A stretch of DNA of 64,000 nt from Dechloromonas denitrificans. Lineage in GTDB: Bacteria > Pseudomonadota > Gammaproteobacteria > Burkholderiales > Rhodocyclaceae. Each line of letters starts with the position of its first letter. Within the stretch, counting starts at the first letter, position 1. This document shows positions 25,088-33,618 of the stretch, in pieces. Position numbers and translations under genes: made by a program. The notes under the pieces were generated by a model. The model saw nothing but the letters and a program-made list of their open reading frames with translations. It was not told the DNA's origin and searched no databases. The DNA is taken from the NCBI RefSeq assembly GCF_020510685.1, contig NZ_CP075185.1, positions 2,170,001 to 2,234,000 on the forward strand, in the 5' to 3' direction.

Positions 25088-26065
25088 ATGTCCAAATGGT
25101 TTGCAGATAATTCGCAGTCGATCGGCCGTACCCCGCTGATCAAGCTCAATCGCGTACTCGATGGCGGCAAGGCCACCGTGCTGGCCAAGATCGAAGGCCG
25201 CAACCCGGCTTATTCGGTCAAGTGCCGAATCGGTGCCGCCCTCATCAACGACGCCGAAAAGCGGGGCCTGCTCGGGCCGGGCAAGGAACTGGTCGAACCG
25301 ACCAGCGGCAATACCGGTATCGCACTGGCTTTCGTCGCCGCGGCAAAAGGCATTCCGCTGACGCTGACCATGCCGGAAACGATGAGTATCGAGCGGCGCA
25401 AACTGCTCACCGCCTTCGGCGCCAAGCTGGTGCTGACTGAAGGCGCCAAGGGCATGGGTGGTGCCATCGCCAAGGCCGAGGAAATTGCCGCATCCGAGCC
25501 GGGCAAGTACGTGCTGCTGCAACAGTTCAAGAACCCGGCCAACCCGGCGATCCATGAACTGACGACCGGTCCGGAAATCTGGGACGACACCGACGGTGCC
25601 GTCGATATCCTGGTTTCCGGCGTCGGCACCGGCGGCACGATTACCGGTGTCTCGCGCTTCATCAAGAACACCAAGGGCAAGGCGATCCAGTCGGTGGCCG
25701 TTGAACCGACGGCCAGCCCGGTGCTTACCCAGGCGCGGGCCGGCGAGCCGATCAAACCGGGGCCGCACAAGATTCAGGGGATCGGTGCCGGTTTCGTGCC
25801 GGCCGTACTCGATCTGTCGCTGGTAGACAGCATCGAGCAGGTGAGCAACGAAGACGCCGTACTCTATGCCCGTCGCCTGGCCAAGGAGGAGGGCATCATC
25901 TCCGGCATTTCGAGCGGCGCCGCCGTCGCGGCCGCGGCCCGTCTGGCCCAGCAGCCGGAAAACGCCGGCAAGACCATCGTCGTCATCCTGCCCGACTCCG
26001 GTGAGCGTTACCTGAGTTCGGTGTTGTTCGAAGGCCTGTTCAACGAAGCCGGGTTGCCGGCATGA
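25088..26065 (+). CDS. cysK: Cysteine synthase A (O-acetylserine sulfhydrylase)
   Basis: A 325-residue PLP enzyme making cysteine from O-acetylserine and sulfide. The PLP lysine K45 is in NPAYSVKCR, the substrate loop TSGNTG is at 72-77, and the phosphate loop GVGTGGT follows. The RBS AGGGAGA is 8 bases upstream. Its stop overlaps the start of the serine acetyltransferase (ATGA), so the two steps of cysteine synthesis are coupled. Confidence 0.95.
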   Translation: MSKWFADNSQSIGRTPLIKLNRVLDGGKATVLAKIEGRNPAYSVKCRIGAALINDAEKRGLLGPGKELVEPTSGNTGIALAFVAAAKGIPLTLTMPETMSIERRKLLTAFGAKLVLTEGAKGMGGAIAKAEEIAASEPGKYVLLQQFKNPANPAIHELTTGPEIWDDTDGAVDILVSGVGTGGTITGVSRFIKNTKGKAIQSVAVEPTASPVLTQARAGEPIKPGPHKIQGIGAGFVPAVLDLSLVDSIEQVSNEDAVLYARRLAKEEGIISGISSGAAVAAAARLAQQPENAGKTIVVILPDSGERYLSSVLFEGLFNEAGLPA

Positions 26066-27027
26066 GGCATCCAGTCGCCAACTCGTCCCTCGCCTACGAG
26101 CAGGTTGGCGGCTGGGGCGTCAAGGATATCGTCAGCGAGTTGCATGCGGCACGCGATCGCTGGCGGGCGGCGCAGCACCGCAGTCTCGAATTCGCGGTGC
26201 GCGAATTCCCGTCGCGCGAGGCATTGAAGGAAATTGCCGAGTCGCTGTGCGGCGTGTTGTTTCCGATGCGGCTCGGGCCGACCGATCTGCATCAGGAAGG
26301 CGAAGACTTCTACGTCGGCCATACGCTGGATACGGCGCTCAACGCGCTGTTCCAGCAGGTCGAGCTGGAGCTCGGCTACAACCGGCGGCTGCAGTGCGAG
26401 GAGAAAAACGATGTCGAGGCTCAGGCCGCCGAGATCGTCAAGGCCTTTGCCCAGCAGTTACCGGCCTTGCGCGGCCTGCTCGATGCCGATGTCGAGGCGG
26501 CCTATCTCGGCGACCCGGCGGCGCGCAGCGTCGATGAGGTGCTGCTGTGCTATCCGGGCATCCTGGCGGTGATCCATTACCGTCTGGCGCATGCCTTGTA
26601 CGCGCTGGGCGCTCAGCTGGTCGCCCGGATCATTTCGGAAATCGCCCATTCGATCACCGGCATCGATATCCACCCCGGGGCGCAGATCGGCCCCGGTTTC
26701 TTCATCGACCACGGGACCGGCGTCGTGATTGGCGAAACCACCATCATCGGCCAGCGTGTGCGGCTCTACCAGGCGGTTACGCTGGGCGCCAAACGCTTCA
26801 CCCAGGATGAAAGCGGTGCCTTGGAAAAGGGCGCGCCGCGCCATCCCATTCTCGAAGATGAAGTGGTCGTCTATGCCGGGGCAACCATTCTCGGGCGCAT
26901 CACCATCGGCCGCGGCTCGAGCATCGGCGGCAACGTCTGGCTGACCAAAAGCATTCCGCCGGCCAGCCATGTTTCCCAGGCAACGTTGCAGCACGAGTTG
27001 GGCGGCGCCGGCCGGGTGACGCAATGA
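26062..27027 (+). CDS. epsC: Serine O-acetyltransferase, EpsC/SrpH type
   Basis: A 321-residue acetyltransferase that makes O-acetylserine. The C-terminal third is a left-handed hexapeptide helix with the active-site part [17 protein letters not shown] and [11 protein letters not shown]. The long N-terminal helical domain distinguishes it from the E. coli CysE and matches the EpsC/SrpH group, whose genes often sit beside SrpI encapsulins. It overlaps both cysK and the following regulator by 4 bases each. Confidence 0.92.
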   Translation: MRHPVANSSLAYEQVGGWGVKDIVSELHAARDRWRAAQHRSLEFAVREFPSREALKEIAESLCGVLFPMRLGPTDLHQEGEDFYVGHTLDTALNALFQQVELELGYNRRLQCEEKNDVEAQAAEIVKAFAQQLPALRGLLDADVEAAYLGDPAARSVDEVLLCYPGILAVIHYRLAHALYALGAQLVARIISEIAHSITGIDIHPGAQIGPGFFIDHGTGVVIGETTIIGQRVRLYQAVTLGAKRFTQDESGALEKGAPRHPILEDEVVVYAGATILGRITIGRGSSIGGNVWLTKSIPPASHVSQATLQHELGGAGRVTQ

Positions 27028-27251
27028 GCGCCCTGATTCAGGACTTTGGCATTGCCGTCCGGCATTTTCGCGAGACGAACGGCTGGTCGCAGGAATTGCT
27101 GGCGGAAAAGGCCGATCTGAATCGCTCATACCTGGGCGAGGTCGAGCGGGGCCGGGTCATCCCGTCCCTGGCCACCGCCGCCAAGCTGGCCGGCGCGCTG
27201 GAAATCCCTCTCTCCGGATTGCTCGCCCATTGCGAGCAGCAGGCGGCCTGA
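27024..27251 (+). CDS. XRE-family helix-turn-helix regulator
   Basis: A 75-residue protein that is almost only a helix-turn-helix domain (WSQELLAEKADLNRSYLGEVERG). It overlaps the serine acetyltransferase stop (ATGA) and is 108 bases before the encapsulin shell gene. It may regulate the shell/desulfurase pair or the operon itself; no operator was identified. Confidence 0.85.
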   Translation: MSALIQDFGIAVRHFRETNGWSQELLAEKADLNRSYLGEVERGRVIPSLATAAKLAGALEIPLSGLLAHCEQQAA

Positions 27252-27304
27252 ACGGCAATTTGATGGCTATAGCATGTTGAAGCCGGGGTGCCGTCTTTCG
27301 ACAA

Positions 27305-27340
27305 TGCTTATCCAGATTTCTTATAAACATTTTCATTCCT
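27305..27340 (+). promoter_or_regulatory. TGCTTAT element and promoter region of the encapsulin gene
   Basis: TGCTTAT at 27305-27311 is followed by TTCTTATAAAC (27318-27328), giving a second CTTAT half-site within 15 bases. The shell gene has a strong RBS (AAGGAGAG) at about 27346-27353. This suggests a promoter separate from the upstream operon. Confidence 0.4.
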
Positions 27341-27359
27341 GATCTAAGGAGAGTTCCAC

Positions 27360-28286
27360 ATGGCACAACACCCCGAAGCGACCGCCCTGAGCGATGTTGC
27401 CGCCCGGCAACTAGCCAATGCGACCAAGACCACCGCCCAGCTGTCCACCATCAGCCCGCGCTGGCTGGTGCATCTGCTGCAATGGCTGCCGGTCGAAGCC
27501 GGTATCTACCGCCTGAACACCGTCAAGAACCCGCGTGATGTGCGCGTCGCATGTTCGCAGCGTGACGAGTCGGAACTGCCGCAGACCTACGTCGATTACG
27601 ACGAAGCGCCGCGCGAGTATTTCCTAAATGCCGTCACCACCATTCTCGACGTGCATACCCGCATTTCCGATCTGTACAGCAGCCCGCACGACCAGATCAA
27701 GGAACAGCTCCGCCTGACCATCGAGACCATCAAGGAACGTCAGGAATCCGAACTGATCAACAATCCGGATTACGGCCTGCTGGCCAATATCGCCGACGAG
27801 CAGCGCATCTCGACGCTGACCGGCGCGCCGACCCCGGACGACCTCGACGACCTGCTGACCAAGGTCTGGAAGGAACCCGCCTTCTTCCTGGCCCATCCGC
27901 TGGCCATCGCCGCCTTCGGCCGCGAATGCACCCGGCGTGGCGTACCGCCGCCGACCGTCTCGCTGTTCGGCGCCCAGTTCCTTACCTGGCGCGGCATTCC
28001 GCTGATCCCGTCGGACAAGATCCCGGTCGATGGCGGCAAGACCAGCATCATCTTGCTGCGCGTCGGCGAAAAGCGTCAGGGCGTGGTCGGTCTGTTCCAG
28101 CCCGGTCTGGCCGGCGAACAAAGCCCGGGCCTGTCGGTGCGCTTCATGGGCATCAACCGCAACGCCATCGCGTCCTACCTGATTTCACTGTATTGCTCGC
28201 TGGCCGTGCTAGTGCCGGATGCGATTGCAGTCCTCGAAGATGTGGAAATCGGCAAGTACCATGACTATCCCGACACCTACAAGTAA
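27360..28286 (+). CDS. srpI: Family 2A encapsulin nanocompartment shell protein (SrpI-type)
   Basis: A 308-residue HK97-fold shell protein. I recognise the SrpI-type pattern: ATALSDVAARQLANATKT at the N-terminus, SPRWLVHLLQWLPVEAG, then GIYRLN, and the C-terminal DAIAVLEDVEIGKYHDYPD. Family 2A encapsulins assemble into small icosahedral compartments. In Synechococcus the shell is induced by sulfur starvation and holds a cysteine desulfurase. Here the very next gene is exactly such a desulfurase, starting inside this gene's 3' end. It lies downstream of cysK/epsC, as in other SrpI loci. Confidence is high from the protein plus context. Confidence 0.93.
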   Translation: MAQHPEATALSDVAARQLANATKTTAQLSTISPRWLVHLLQWLPVEAGIYRLNTVKNPRDVRVACSQRDESELPQTYVDYDEAPREYFLNAVTTILDVHTRISDLYSSPHDQIKEQLRLTIETIKERQESELINNPDYGLLANIADEQRISTLTGAPTPDDLDDLLTKVWKEPAFFLAHPLAIAAFGRECTRRGVPPPTVSLFGAQFLTWRGIPLIPSDKIPVDGGKTSIILLRVGEKRQGVVGLFQPGLAGEQSPGLSVRFMGINRNAIASYLISLYCSLAVLVPDAIAVLEDVEIGKYHDYPDTYK

Positions 28287-30111
28287 TGGCGTCGACGGGC
28301 TGGGTGGCGGCGCGCCATCCGGACTGCCCGATGAGGCCACGCTTGGCCGGCTCGCATCGGCCTTCTTTCAGGCCTTGCCGGGCGCCGCTTTGCCGTCGTT
28401 CGACGAGGTGCCGACTTCGCTCGGCGCCGGCAGTGCGCCAGCCCCGGAACTGAGCCTGGCCCAGTCCGGCCCGAGCATCCTGCCGCAACCGGTGGCGCCG
28501 GACGTCGTCGATCCGCTGGGTTCCGGCGGCGCCGAGTTCGGCGTGCCGGAGGCCTATGCCGCCTCGCTACCCAGCGTCACGCCGCCGCAACCGCCAAGCG
28601 CCTTCAGCGAGGCCTTGCCGGTTTCGCCGCCCGGTTCGCCGTACTACTTCATCGGCGAAGCCAGCCCGTATGCCCAGTCGGGCGGCGTGCCGGCCAAGCC
28701 GGAGAACCGTATCGTCGCGCAGAGCTTCGGCCTGCCGGGGCAGGGCGAATTGCTGGCCTTGCTGGCGGACATCGGCCACGACCGCAAATCGGCTGATATT
28801 TCCGGTCAACCGCAGAATCCGGGCAATTTCTATTTCCTGGATGCGGCGCGCGAACCGGAGATCGCGCCGAGTGCGCGGCCGGCTTTCGACGTCAATGCCG
28901 TGCGTCGCGATTTCCCGATCCTCAACGAACGCGTCAACGGCAAGCCACTGGTCTGGTTCGACAACGCCGCGACGACGCAGAAGCCGCAATCGGTGATCGA
29001 CCGTCTGGCCTATTTCTACGCTCACGAGAATTCCAACATTCACCGTGCGGCGCATGAACTGGCGGCGCGGGCCACCGACGCCTACGAGGCGGCGCGGCAG
29101 AAGGTGCAGCGTTTCCTCGGCGCCGGCTCGGCCGACGAGATCATCTTCGTGCGCGGTGCGACGGAAGCCATCAACCTGGTCGCCAAGACCTGGGGCGTCC
29201 AGAACATCGGCGAAGGCGATGAAATTGTCGTGTCCTTGCTCGAACACCACGCCAATATCGTGCCGTGGCAGCAGCTTGCCCAGCAAACCGGGGCGAAGAT
29301 CCGCGTCATCCCGGTCGACGACAGCGGCCAGTTGAAGCTCGACGAACTGCAGAAGCTGCTCAACCCGAAGACCAAGCTCGTTTCGGTGACCCAGGTCTCG
29401 AACGCGCTGGGCACGGTGACGCCGATCAAGCAGGTGATCGACATGGCCCACGCGGCCGGCGCCAAGGTGCTGGTCGATGGCGCGCAATCGGTGTCCCACC
29501 TGCGGGTCAATGTACAGGCGCTCGATGCCGATTTCTTCGTCTTTTCCGGCCACAAAATCTTCGGTCCGACCGGCATCGGCGTGGTCTACGGCAAGAAAGC
29601 GCTGCTCGAGCAGATGCCGCCCTGGCAGGGCGGCGGCAACATGATTGCCGACGTCACCTTCGAGAAGACGCTGTTCCAGCCGGCCCCGAACAAATTCGAA
29701 GCCGGTACCGGCAACATCGCCGACGCGGTGGGCCTGGGTGCGGCGCTCGATTACGTCGAACGCATCGGCCTCGAGAACATCGCCCGCTACGAGCACGACC
29801 TGCTGGTCTATGCGACGCGCGGCCTGTCCTCGATTCCCGGCGTGCGGCTGATCGGCACGGCGGCGGACAAGGCGAGCGTCGCGTCCTTCGTGCTGGCCGG
29901 CTACTCAACCGAGGAAGTTGGCCGGGGGCTCAACGAGGAAGGCATCGCGGTGCGCTCCGGCCACCACTGTGCCCAGCCGATCCTGCGGCGTTTCGGCGTC
30001 GAGGCCACGGTGCGGCCTTCGCTGGCGTTCTACAACACCTGCGAGGAAATCGACCGGATGTTGGCCGTGGTGCGGCGTCTGGCGCGGGGCAAAGGGAAAA
30101 TCGCCGCCTGA
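28261..30111 (+). CDS. Encapsulated cysteine desulfurase (SufS-like) with N-terminal cargo-loading region
   Basis: A 616-residue protein in two parts. Residues 1 to about 205 are rich in Pro, Gly, Ser and Ala and look disordered, with short conserved-looking blocks: LGRLASAFFQALPG (about 28-41), SPYYFIGEAS (126-135) and GNFYFLDAAREP (188-199). Residues 206-616 are a class II SufS-type desulfurase, with PLP lysine K432 in FSGHKIFGPTG and catalytic C570 in RSGHHCAQP. It frees sulfur from cysteine as a persulfide. In known family 2A systems such N-terminal regions direct the enzyme into the shell. The start at 28261 overlaps the shell gene by 26 bases; an in-frame ATG at 28240 is an alternative. 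Confidence 0.93.
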   Translation: MTIPTPTSNGVDGLGGGAPSGLPDEATLGRLASAFFQALPGAALPSFDEVPTSLGAGSAPAPELSLAQSGPSILPQPVAPDVVDPLGSGGAEFGVPEAYAASLPSVTPPQPPSAFSEALPVSPPGSPYYFIGEASPYAQSGGVPAKPENRIVAQSFGLPGQGELLALLADIGHDRKSADISGQPQNPGNFYFLDAAREPEIAPSARPAFDVNAVRRDFPILNERVNGKPLVWFDNAATTQKPQSVIDRLAYFYAHENSNIHRAAHELAARATDAYEAARQKVQRFLGAGSADEIIFVRGATEAINLVAKTWGVQNIGEGDEIVVSLLEHHANIVPWQQLAQQTGAKIRVIPVDDSGQLKLDELQKLLNPKTKLVSVTQVSNALGTVTPIKQVIDMAHAAGAKVLVDGAQSVSHLRVNVQALDADFFVFSGHKIFGPTGIGVVYGKKALLEQMPPWQGGGNMIADVTFEKTLFQPAPNKFEAGTGNIADAVGLGAALDYVERIGLENIARYEHDLLVYATRGLSSIPGVRLIGTAADKASVASFVLAGYSTEEVGRGLNEEGIAVRSGHHCAQPILRRFGVEATVRPSLAFYNTCEEIDRMLAVVRRLARGKGKIAA

Positions 30112-30134
30112 TTCGAGGCGACGCGCAGTAAACA

Positions 30135-30167
30135 AAGCGGACCCATGATCTGGGTCCGCTTTTTTTT
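30135..30167 (+). terminator. Rho-independent terminator after the encapsulin-desulfurase operon
   Basis: An 11-bp stem (AAGCGGACCCA at 30135-30145, TGGGTCCGCTT at 30151-30161) with a 5-base loop runs into eight T residues. It cleanly ends the plus-strand sulfur operon. Confidence 0.9.
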
Positions 30168-30207
30168 GCGCTGCTTCAGTGCGCCATTCCAGGTTCGGCC
30201 CTGCCGC

Positions 30208-31113
30208 TCAAACCACTTCGCCGTCGCTCAGGAAAAGATTGGGCGTACCCCGGGCGTAGCCCTGTTCACCGACCAGTACGTCCAGCGCCAGCGATGCCAG
30301 ATCGTCAGCCAGCGGATCGACCTGCATATCCTTGCCCTGGAAAAAGGTCTTGATGTAGCCATGGCAGTGATCGCAAGTTTCTGCCTGAACCGCTTCATTG
30401 CCACCAGCGAGACTCAGGTAGTTGACCACGCTGCCGTCGGCGCACAGCGTGCAACGCGCCCGCACGGCATTCCAGCGCGTTGCGCACAGGCTACACTCGA
30501 GATAGCGCAAGCCCGACTTGCCGTCGCCGGCCATCACGATGCTGCCGAGCGGCAGGCTGCCGCAGCAGGGGCAGGCATCCTGGTTGGGCAAGGAAGTCAG
30601 CTCGGGCAACGCCAGTTGCCGGGCCGCCGCGGTCCACGCCACCTGCAGCGCCGCTGCCACCAGAAAATCGGCGATATCGCGTTCGGCCAACACCGTTTCA
30701 CCGGCGGCCAGCTGCCGGCAACCGCTGGCCTTCAGTTCCAGCGCTTCGGTGGTGTACTCGGGTAGGACCGGGTGCGGGGCGGCGCGGTTGCCCGCCGCAA
30801 AATCGGTTGCGGCAGCTTTCAACTGGTCGTAGATGCCCGGCCATGCGTTTTGCAAGGCAGGGTATTCCGGCGCCAGCAGCGGCTGGACCGGATCGATCGT
30901 CGCGACCGGGCGCCGGCCGGGGACGGGGAGGGCATCCAGGGCCTTTTGCTGGGCGGCACAGAGGTCGGCCAGCCAGTTCAGCCAGGGACCGAGGCTGTGC
31001 TCGTGGGCCAGATGGCGCAGGCGCATCGCCCGGGCGGCGAACAGGTCGGCCTTGGGCGAGAGCAGGGTGGCTGGGGCGACGGCTGAAGGCAGGGTTTGTT
31101 CGGGGAGGGTCAT
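30208..31113 (-). CDS. fdhE: Formate dehydrogenase accessory protein FdhE
   Basis: A 301-residue cytoplasmic protein with the four CxxC pairs of FdhE: CPCC, CSLC, CTLC and CDHC between about residues 180 and 255. These form a rubredoxin-like iron site. FdhE helps mature respiratory formate dehydrogenase before export. It is the last gene of the minus-strand formate dehydrogenase cluster, 29 bases after fdhD. Confidence 0.93.
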   Translation of the reverse strand: MTLPEQTLPSAVAPATLLSPKADLFAARAMRLRHLAHEHSLGPWLNWLADLCAAQQKALDALPVPGRRPVATIDPVQPLLAPEYPALQNAWPGIYDQLKAAATDFAAGNRAAPHPVLPEYTTEALELKASGCRQLAAGETVLAERDIADFLVAAALQVAWTAAARQLALPELTSLPNQDACPCCGSLPLGSIVMAGDGKSGLRYLECSLCATRWNAVRARCTLCADGSVVNYLSLAGGNEAVQAETCDHCHGYIKTFFQGKDMQVDPLADDLASLALDVLVGEQGYARGTPNLFLSDGEVV

Positions 31114-31142
31114 TGAGTTTCGCTAAAGGGTCTGGGGCGGGG

Positions 31143-32036
31143 TTACATGATGGACTGGTTGCCGGCATTTTCCGTGGCATCGAAGCCGAGCCGCTCGGTG
31201 CAACTGTAGGCCACCAGCTGGTTGGCGCGGGCGAAACCGATAAGCAGGATGCCGGCTGCCTCGGCCTGACGAATCGCCAGGGCCGTTGGGGCGGAGACGG
31301 CAACCAGTGTCGAGATGCCGGCGCTGGCTGCCTTTTGCACCATTTCGTAGGAAGCCCGGCTGGTCACCAGCGCGAAACCGTCGTGGGCCGGTTCGCCCTG
31401 GCCGGCCAGCGCACCGACCAGTTTGTCGAGGGCATTGTGGCGGCCGACATCTTCACGCAGGCAACGGATGTTGCCCTGCCGGTCGACCCAGGCGGCACCA
31501 TGCGCCGAACCGGTTTGCTGGCGCAGCGTCTGCCAGTGGGGCAGCTGGCGCAGGCCTTCGCCGATGGCCTCGACCGAAAGCCTCCACGTCGGTGAGGCAA
31601 GCGGGCTGGCCGGCATCCGCGTTACGCCGGCCAGGCTGTCGACGCCGCACAGGCCGCAGCCGGTTCGTCCGGCCAGACTGCGCCGCCGCTCCTTGAGCGC
31701 CATGAAGCGGGCCGGCGCAATATCCATTTCAATGGAAATGCCGTCGCAGCCGTTGCGCAGTTCCAGGTCGTAAAGTTCGCGGCGATGCGCCAGGATGCCT
31801 TCGCTGAGGCTGAAACCGAGGGCGAAGTCCTCCAGGTCGGTCGGAGAGGCCAGCATGACGGCGTGGGAAATACCGTTGTAAACCAGGGCAATCGGCACTT
31901 CCTCGATGATTTCATCTTCGGCCGTGCTGGAGCATCCGCGCTGGACACGAAGTACATTGCGAACCGAACTGGGCGGCGGCAGGACAACGTCGTCATAGGA
32001 CGGGACGTTCTGATAGTCATGCGTCGAGCTAGTCAT
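31143..32036 (-). CDS. fdhD: Formate dehydrogenase sulfurtransferase FdhD
   Basis: A 297-residue protein that passes sulfur from a cysteine desulfurase to the molybdenum cofactor of formate dehydrogenase. The active pair is C127-x-x-C130 in GRTGCGLCG. The family motif SRASYEMVQKAASAGI is also present. It links this enzyme to the sulfur theme of the window, since FdhD needs a desulfurase partner (IscS in E. coli). Confidence 0.95.
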   Translation of the reverse strand: MTSSTHDYQNVPSYDDVVLPPPSSVRNVLRVQRGCSSTAEDEIIEEVPIALVYNGISHAVMLASPTDLEDFALGFSLSEGILAHRRELYDLELRNGCDGISIEMDIAPARFMALKERRRSLAGRTGCGLCGVDSLAGVTRMPASPLASPTWRLSVEAIGEGLRQLPHWQTLRQQTGSAHGAAWVDRQGNIRCLREDVGRHNALDKLVGALAGQGEPAHDGFALVTSRASYEMVQKAASAGISTLVAVSAPTALAIRQAEAAGILLIGFARANQLVAYSCTERLGFDATENAGNQSIM

Positions 32037-32104
32037 GGTCTGATTCCAGAATGATCGTTAGAAAGGAGCCGCCGCGATGCCTTGCGGCGCACCCCATTAC
32101 AGCC

Positions 32105-32725
32105 CTACTTGCCGGTCACCTGACGGTACCAGCCACGGTGATGCTGCTTGGCCCAGCCACGAGTCACCGTGCCGTACCACATGGCGCGGATGGTGCCCTT
32201 GACCCAGATGGCGGCATAGACGTGCACCATGATCAGGCCGATCATCACCGCTGCCGCGGCGGCATGGACCACGGCGCCGATCCGGACGAGCGTGATGTCG
32301 AAGCCGAACCAGGCGCGCCAGATGAAAATGCCCGATACCGTCATCAGCAGCATGCACACGGCGAGCGCCCAGAACATCACCTTCTGGCCGCCGTTGTACT
32401 TGCCCTGTTCCGGCATGTTGTGGTCGTCGCCGTCCACCATCTGCTTCGCCTTCGCCAACCATTCCTTGTCCGCCGGCGTCATCTTGTTCAGATGCTTGAA
32501 GCGGAAAAAGATGATCAGGAAGGCGATCGCCATCAACGCCCCGATGTAGGGGTGGATGATGCGGGCCCAGACCGGGCCGCCGAACAGCTGGGTGAGCGGG
32601 AAGAAAGCCGGATGGAAGAAGGCCAGACCGGAGAGCGCGAGCAGGATGAAGCTGATGCCGACGATCCAGTGATTGGCCCGTTCCGAGGCCTCGTAACGTT
32701 TCAGGTCTTTCGGGTCGCGGATCAT
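32105..32725 (-). CDS. fdoI: Formate dehydrogenase gamma subunit (cytochrome b556)
   Basis: A 206-residue membrane protein with four helices and haem-ligand histidines (ANHWIVG in helix 1, a histidine in [12 protein letters not shown], and histidines near [22 protein letters not shown]). It anchors the enzyme and passes electrons to quinone. The start overlaps the fdoH stop by 4 bases. Confidence 0.92.
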   Translation of the reverse strand: MIRDPKDLKRYEASERANHWIVGISFILLALSGLAFFHPAFFPLTQLFGGPVWARIIHPYIGALMAIAFLIIFFRFKHLNKMTPADKEWLAKAKQMVDGDDHNMPEQGKYNGGQKVMFWALAVCMLLMTVSGIFIWRAWFGFDITLVRIGAVVHAAAAAVMIGLIMVHVYAAIWVKGTIRAMWYGTVTRGWAKQHHRGWYRQVTGK

Positions 32726-33609
32726 TTTGCATCCTCCTTCTCGATTTCATCCTCGATCTCTTTCGAGACCTCGTTCGGACCCTTGGTCACGTAATGGAAC
32801 AGGCTGCCCAGCGCGACACCGGCCAGGGCCAGCGTCGCCAACGGCTTGGCAAAGCCCTTCCACAGGCCGACCAGCGGGCTGATGTGCGGATCCCTCGGCA
32901 GGCCGGCGTACAGCTCGGGCTTGTCGGCATGGTGCAGCACGTACATCACGTGCGTGCCGCCGACGCCTGGCGGATCATAGAGTCCGGCGTTGGCATAGCC
33001 GCGTTTCTGAAGGTTGGCGACGCGCGTCGCGGCGACGTCCTTCATGTCTTCCTTGCTGCCGAAGCTGATCGCTCCGGTCGGGCAGGTCTTGACGCAGGAA
33101 GGTTCCTGGCCGACGGCGACGCGGTCGGAACACAACGAGCACTTGTAGGCCTTGCCGTCGTCCTTCGAGATGCGCGGCACGTTGAACGGGCAGCCGGTGA
33201 CGCAGTAGCCGCAGCCGATGCAGTTTTCCTGATGGAAATCGACGATGCCATTCTTGTACTGAATGATGGCGCCGGGCGATGGGCAGGATTTCAGGCAGCC
33301 CGGGTCGGCGCAGTGCATGCAGCCGTCCTTGCGGATCAGCCATTCCAGCTTGCCGTTTTCTTCGGTTTCGCTGAAGCGCATCACCGTCCACGCCTTGGCG
33401 TCGAGGTCGGTCGGGTTGTCGTAAACCCCGATGTTGCTGCCGACGTCGGCACGGATATCGTTCCATTCGGAACAGGACACCTGGCAAGCCTTGCAGCCGA
33501 TGCAGGTGGTGACGTCGATCAGTTTGGCCACTTCGACGGTGGTGCGCACCTGCGTACTAGGTGTCGTCGTCGCCGAGCGGCGCTGGATGTCGAGCGATTG
33601 CAGAGCCAT
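32722..33609 (-). CDS. fdoH: Formate dehydrogenase beta subunit (iron-sulfur)
   Basis: A 295-residue ferredoxin-like subunit with four [4Fe-4S] cysteine sets ([38 protein letters not shown]) and a C-terminal membrane helix (about residues 250-275). It carries electrons from the catalytic subunit to the cytochrome b subunit. Confidence 0.95.
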   Translation of the reverse strand: MALQSLDIQRRSATTTPSTQVRTTVEVAKLIDVTTCIGCKACQVSCSEWNDIRADVGSNIGVYDNPTDLDAKAWTVMRFSETEENGKLEWLIRKDGCMHCADPGCLKSCPSPGAIIQYKNGIVDFHQENCIGCGYCVTGCPFNVPRISKDDGKAYKCSLCSDRVAVGQEPSCVKTCPTGAISFGSKEDMKDVAATRVANLQKRGYANAGLYDPPGVGGTHVMYVLHHADKPELYAGLPRDPHISPLVGLWKGFAKPLATLALAGVALGSLFHYVTKGPNEVSKEIEDEIEKEDAK

Positions 33610-33618
33610 GATTTCTCC

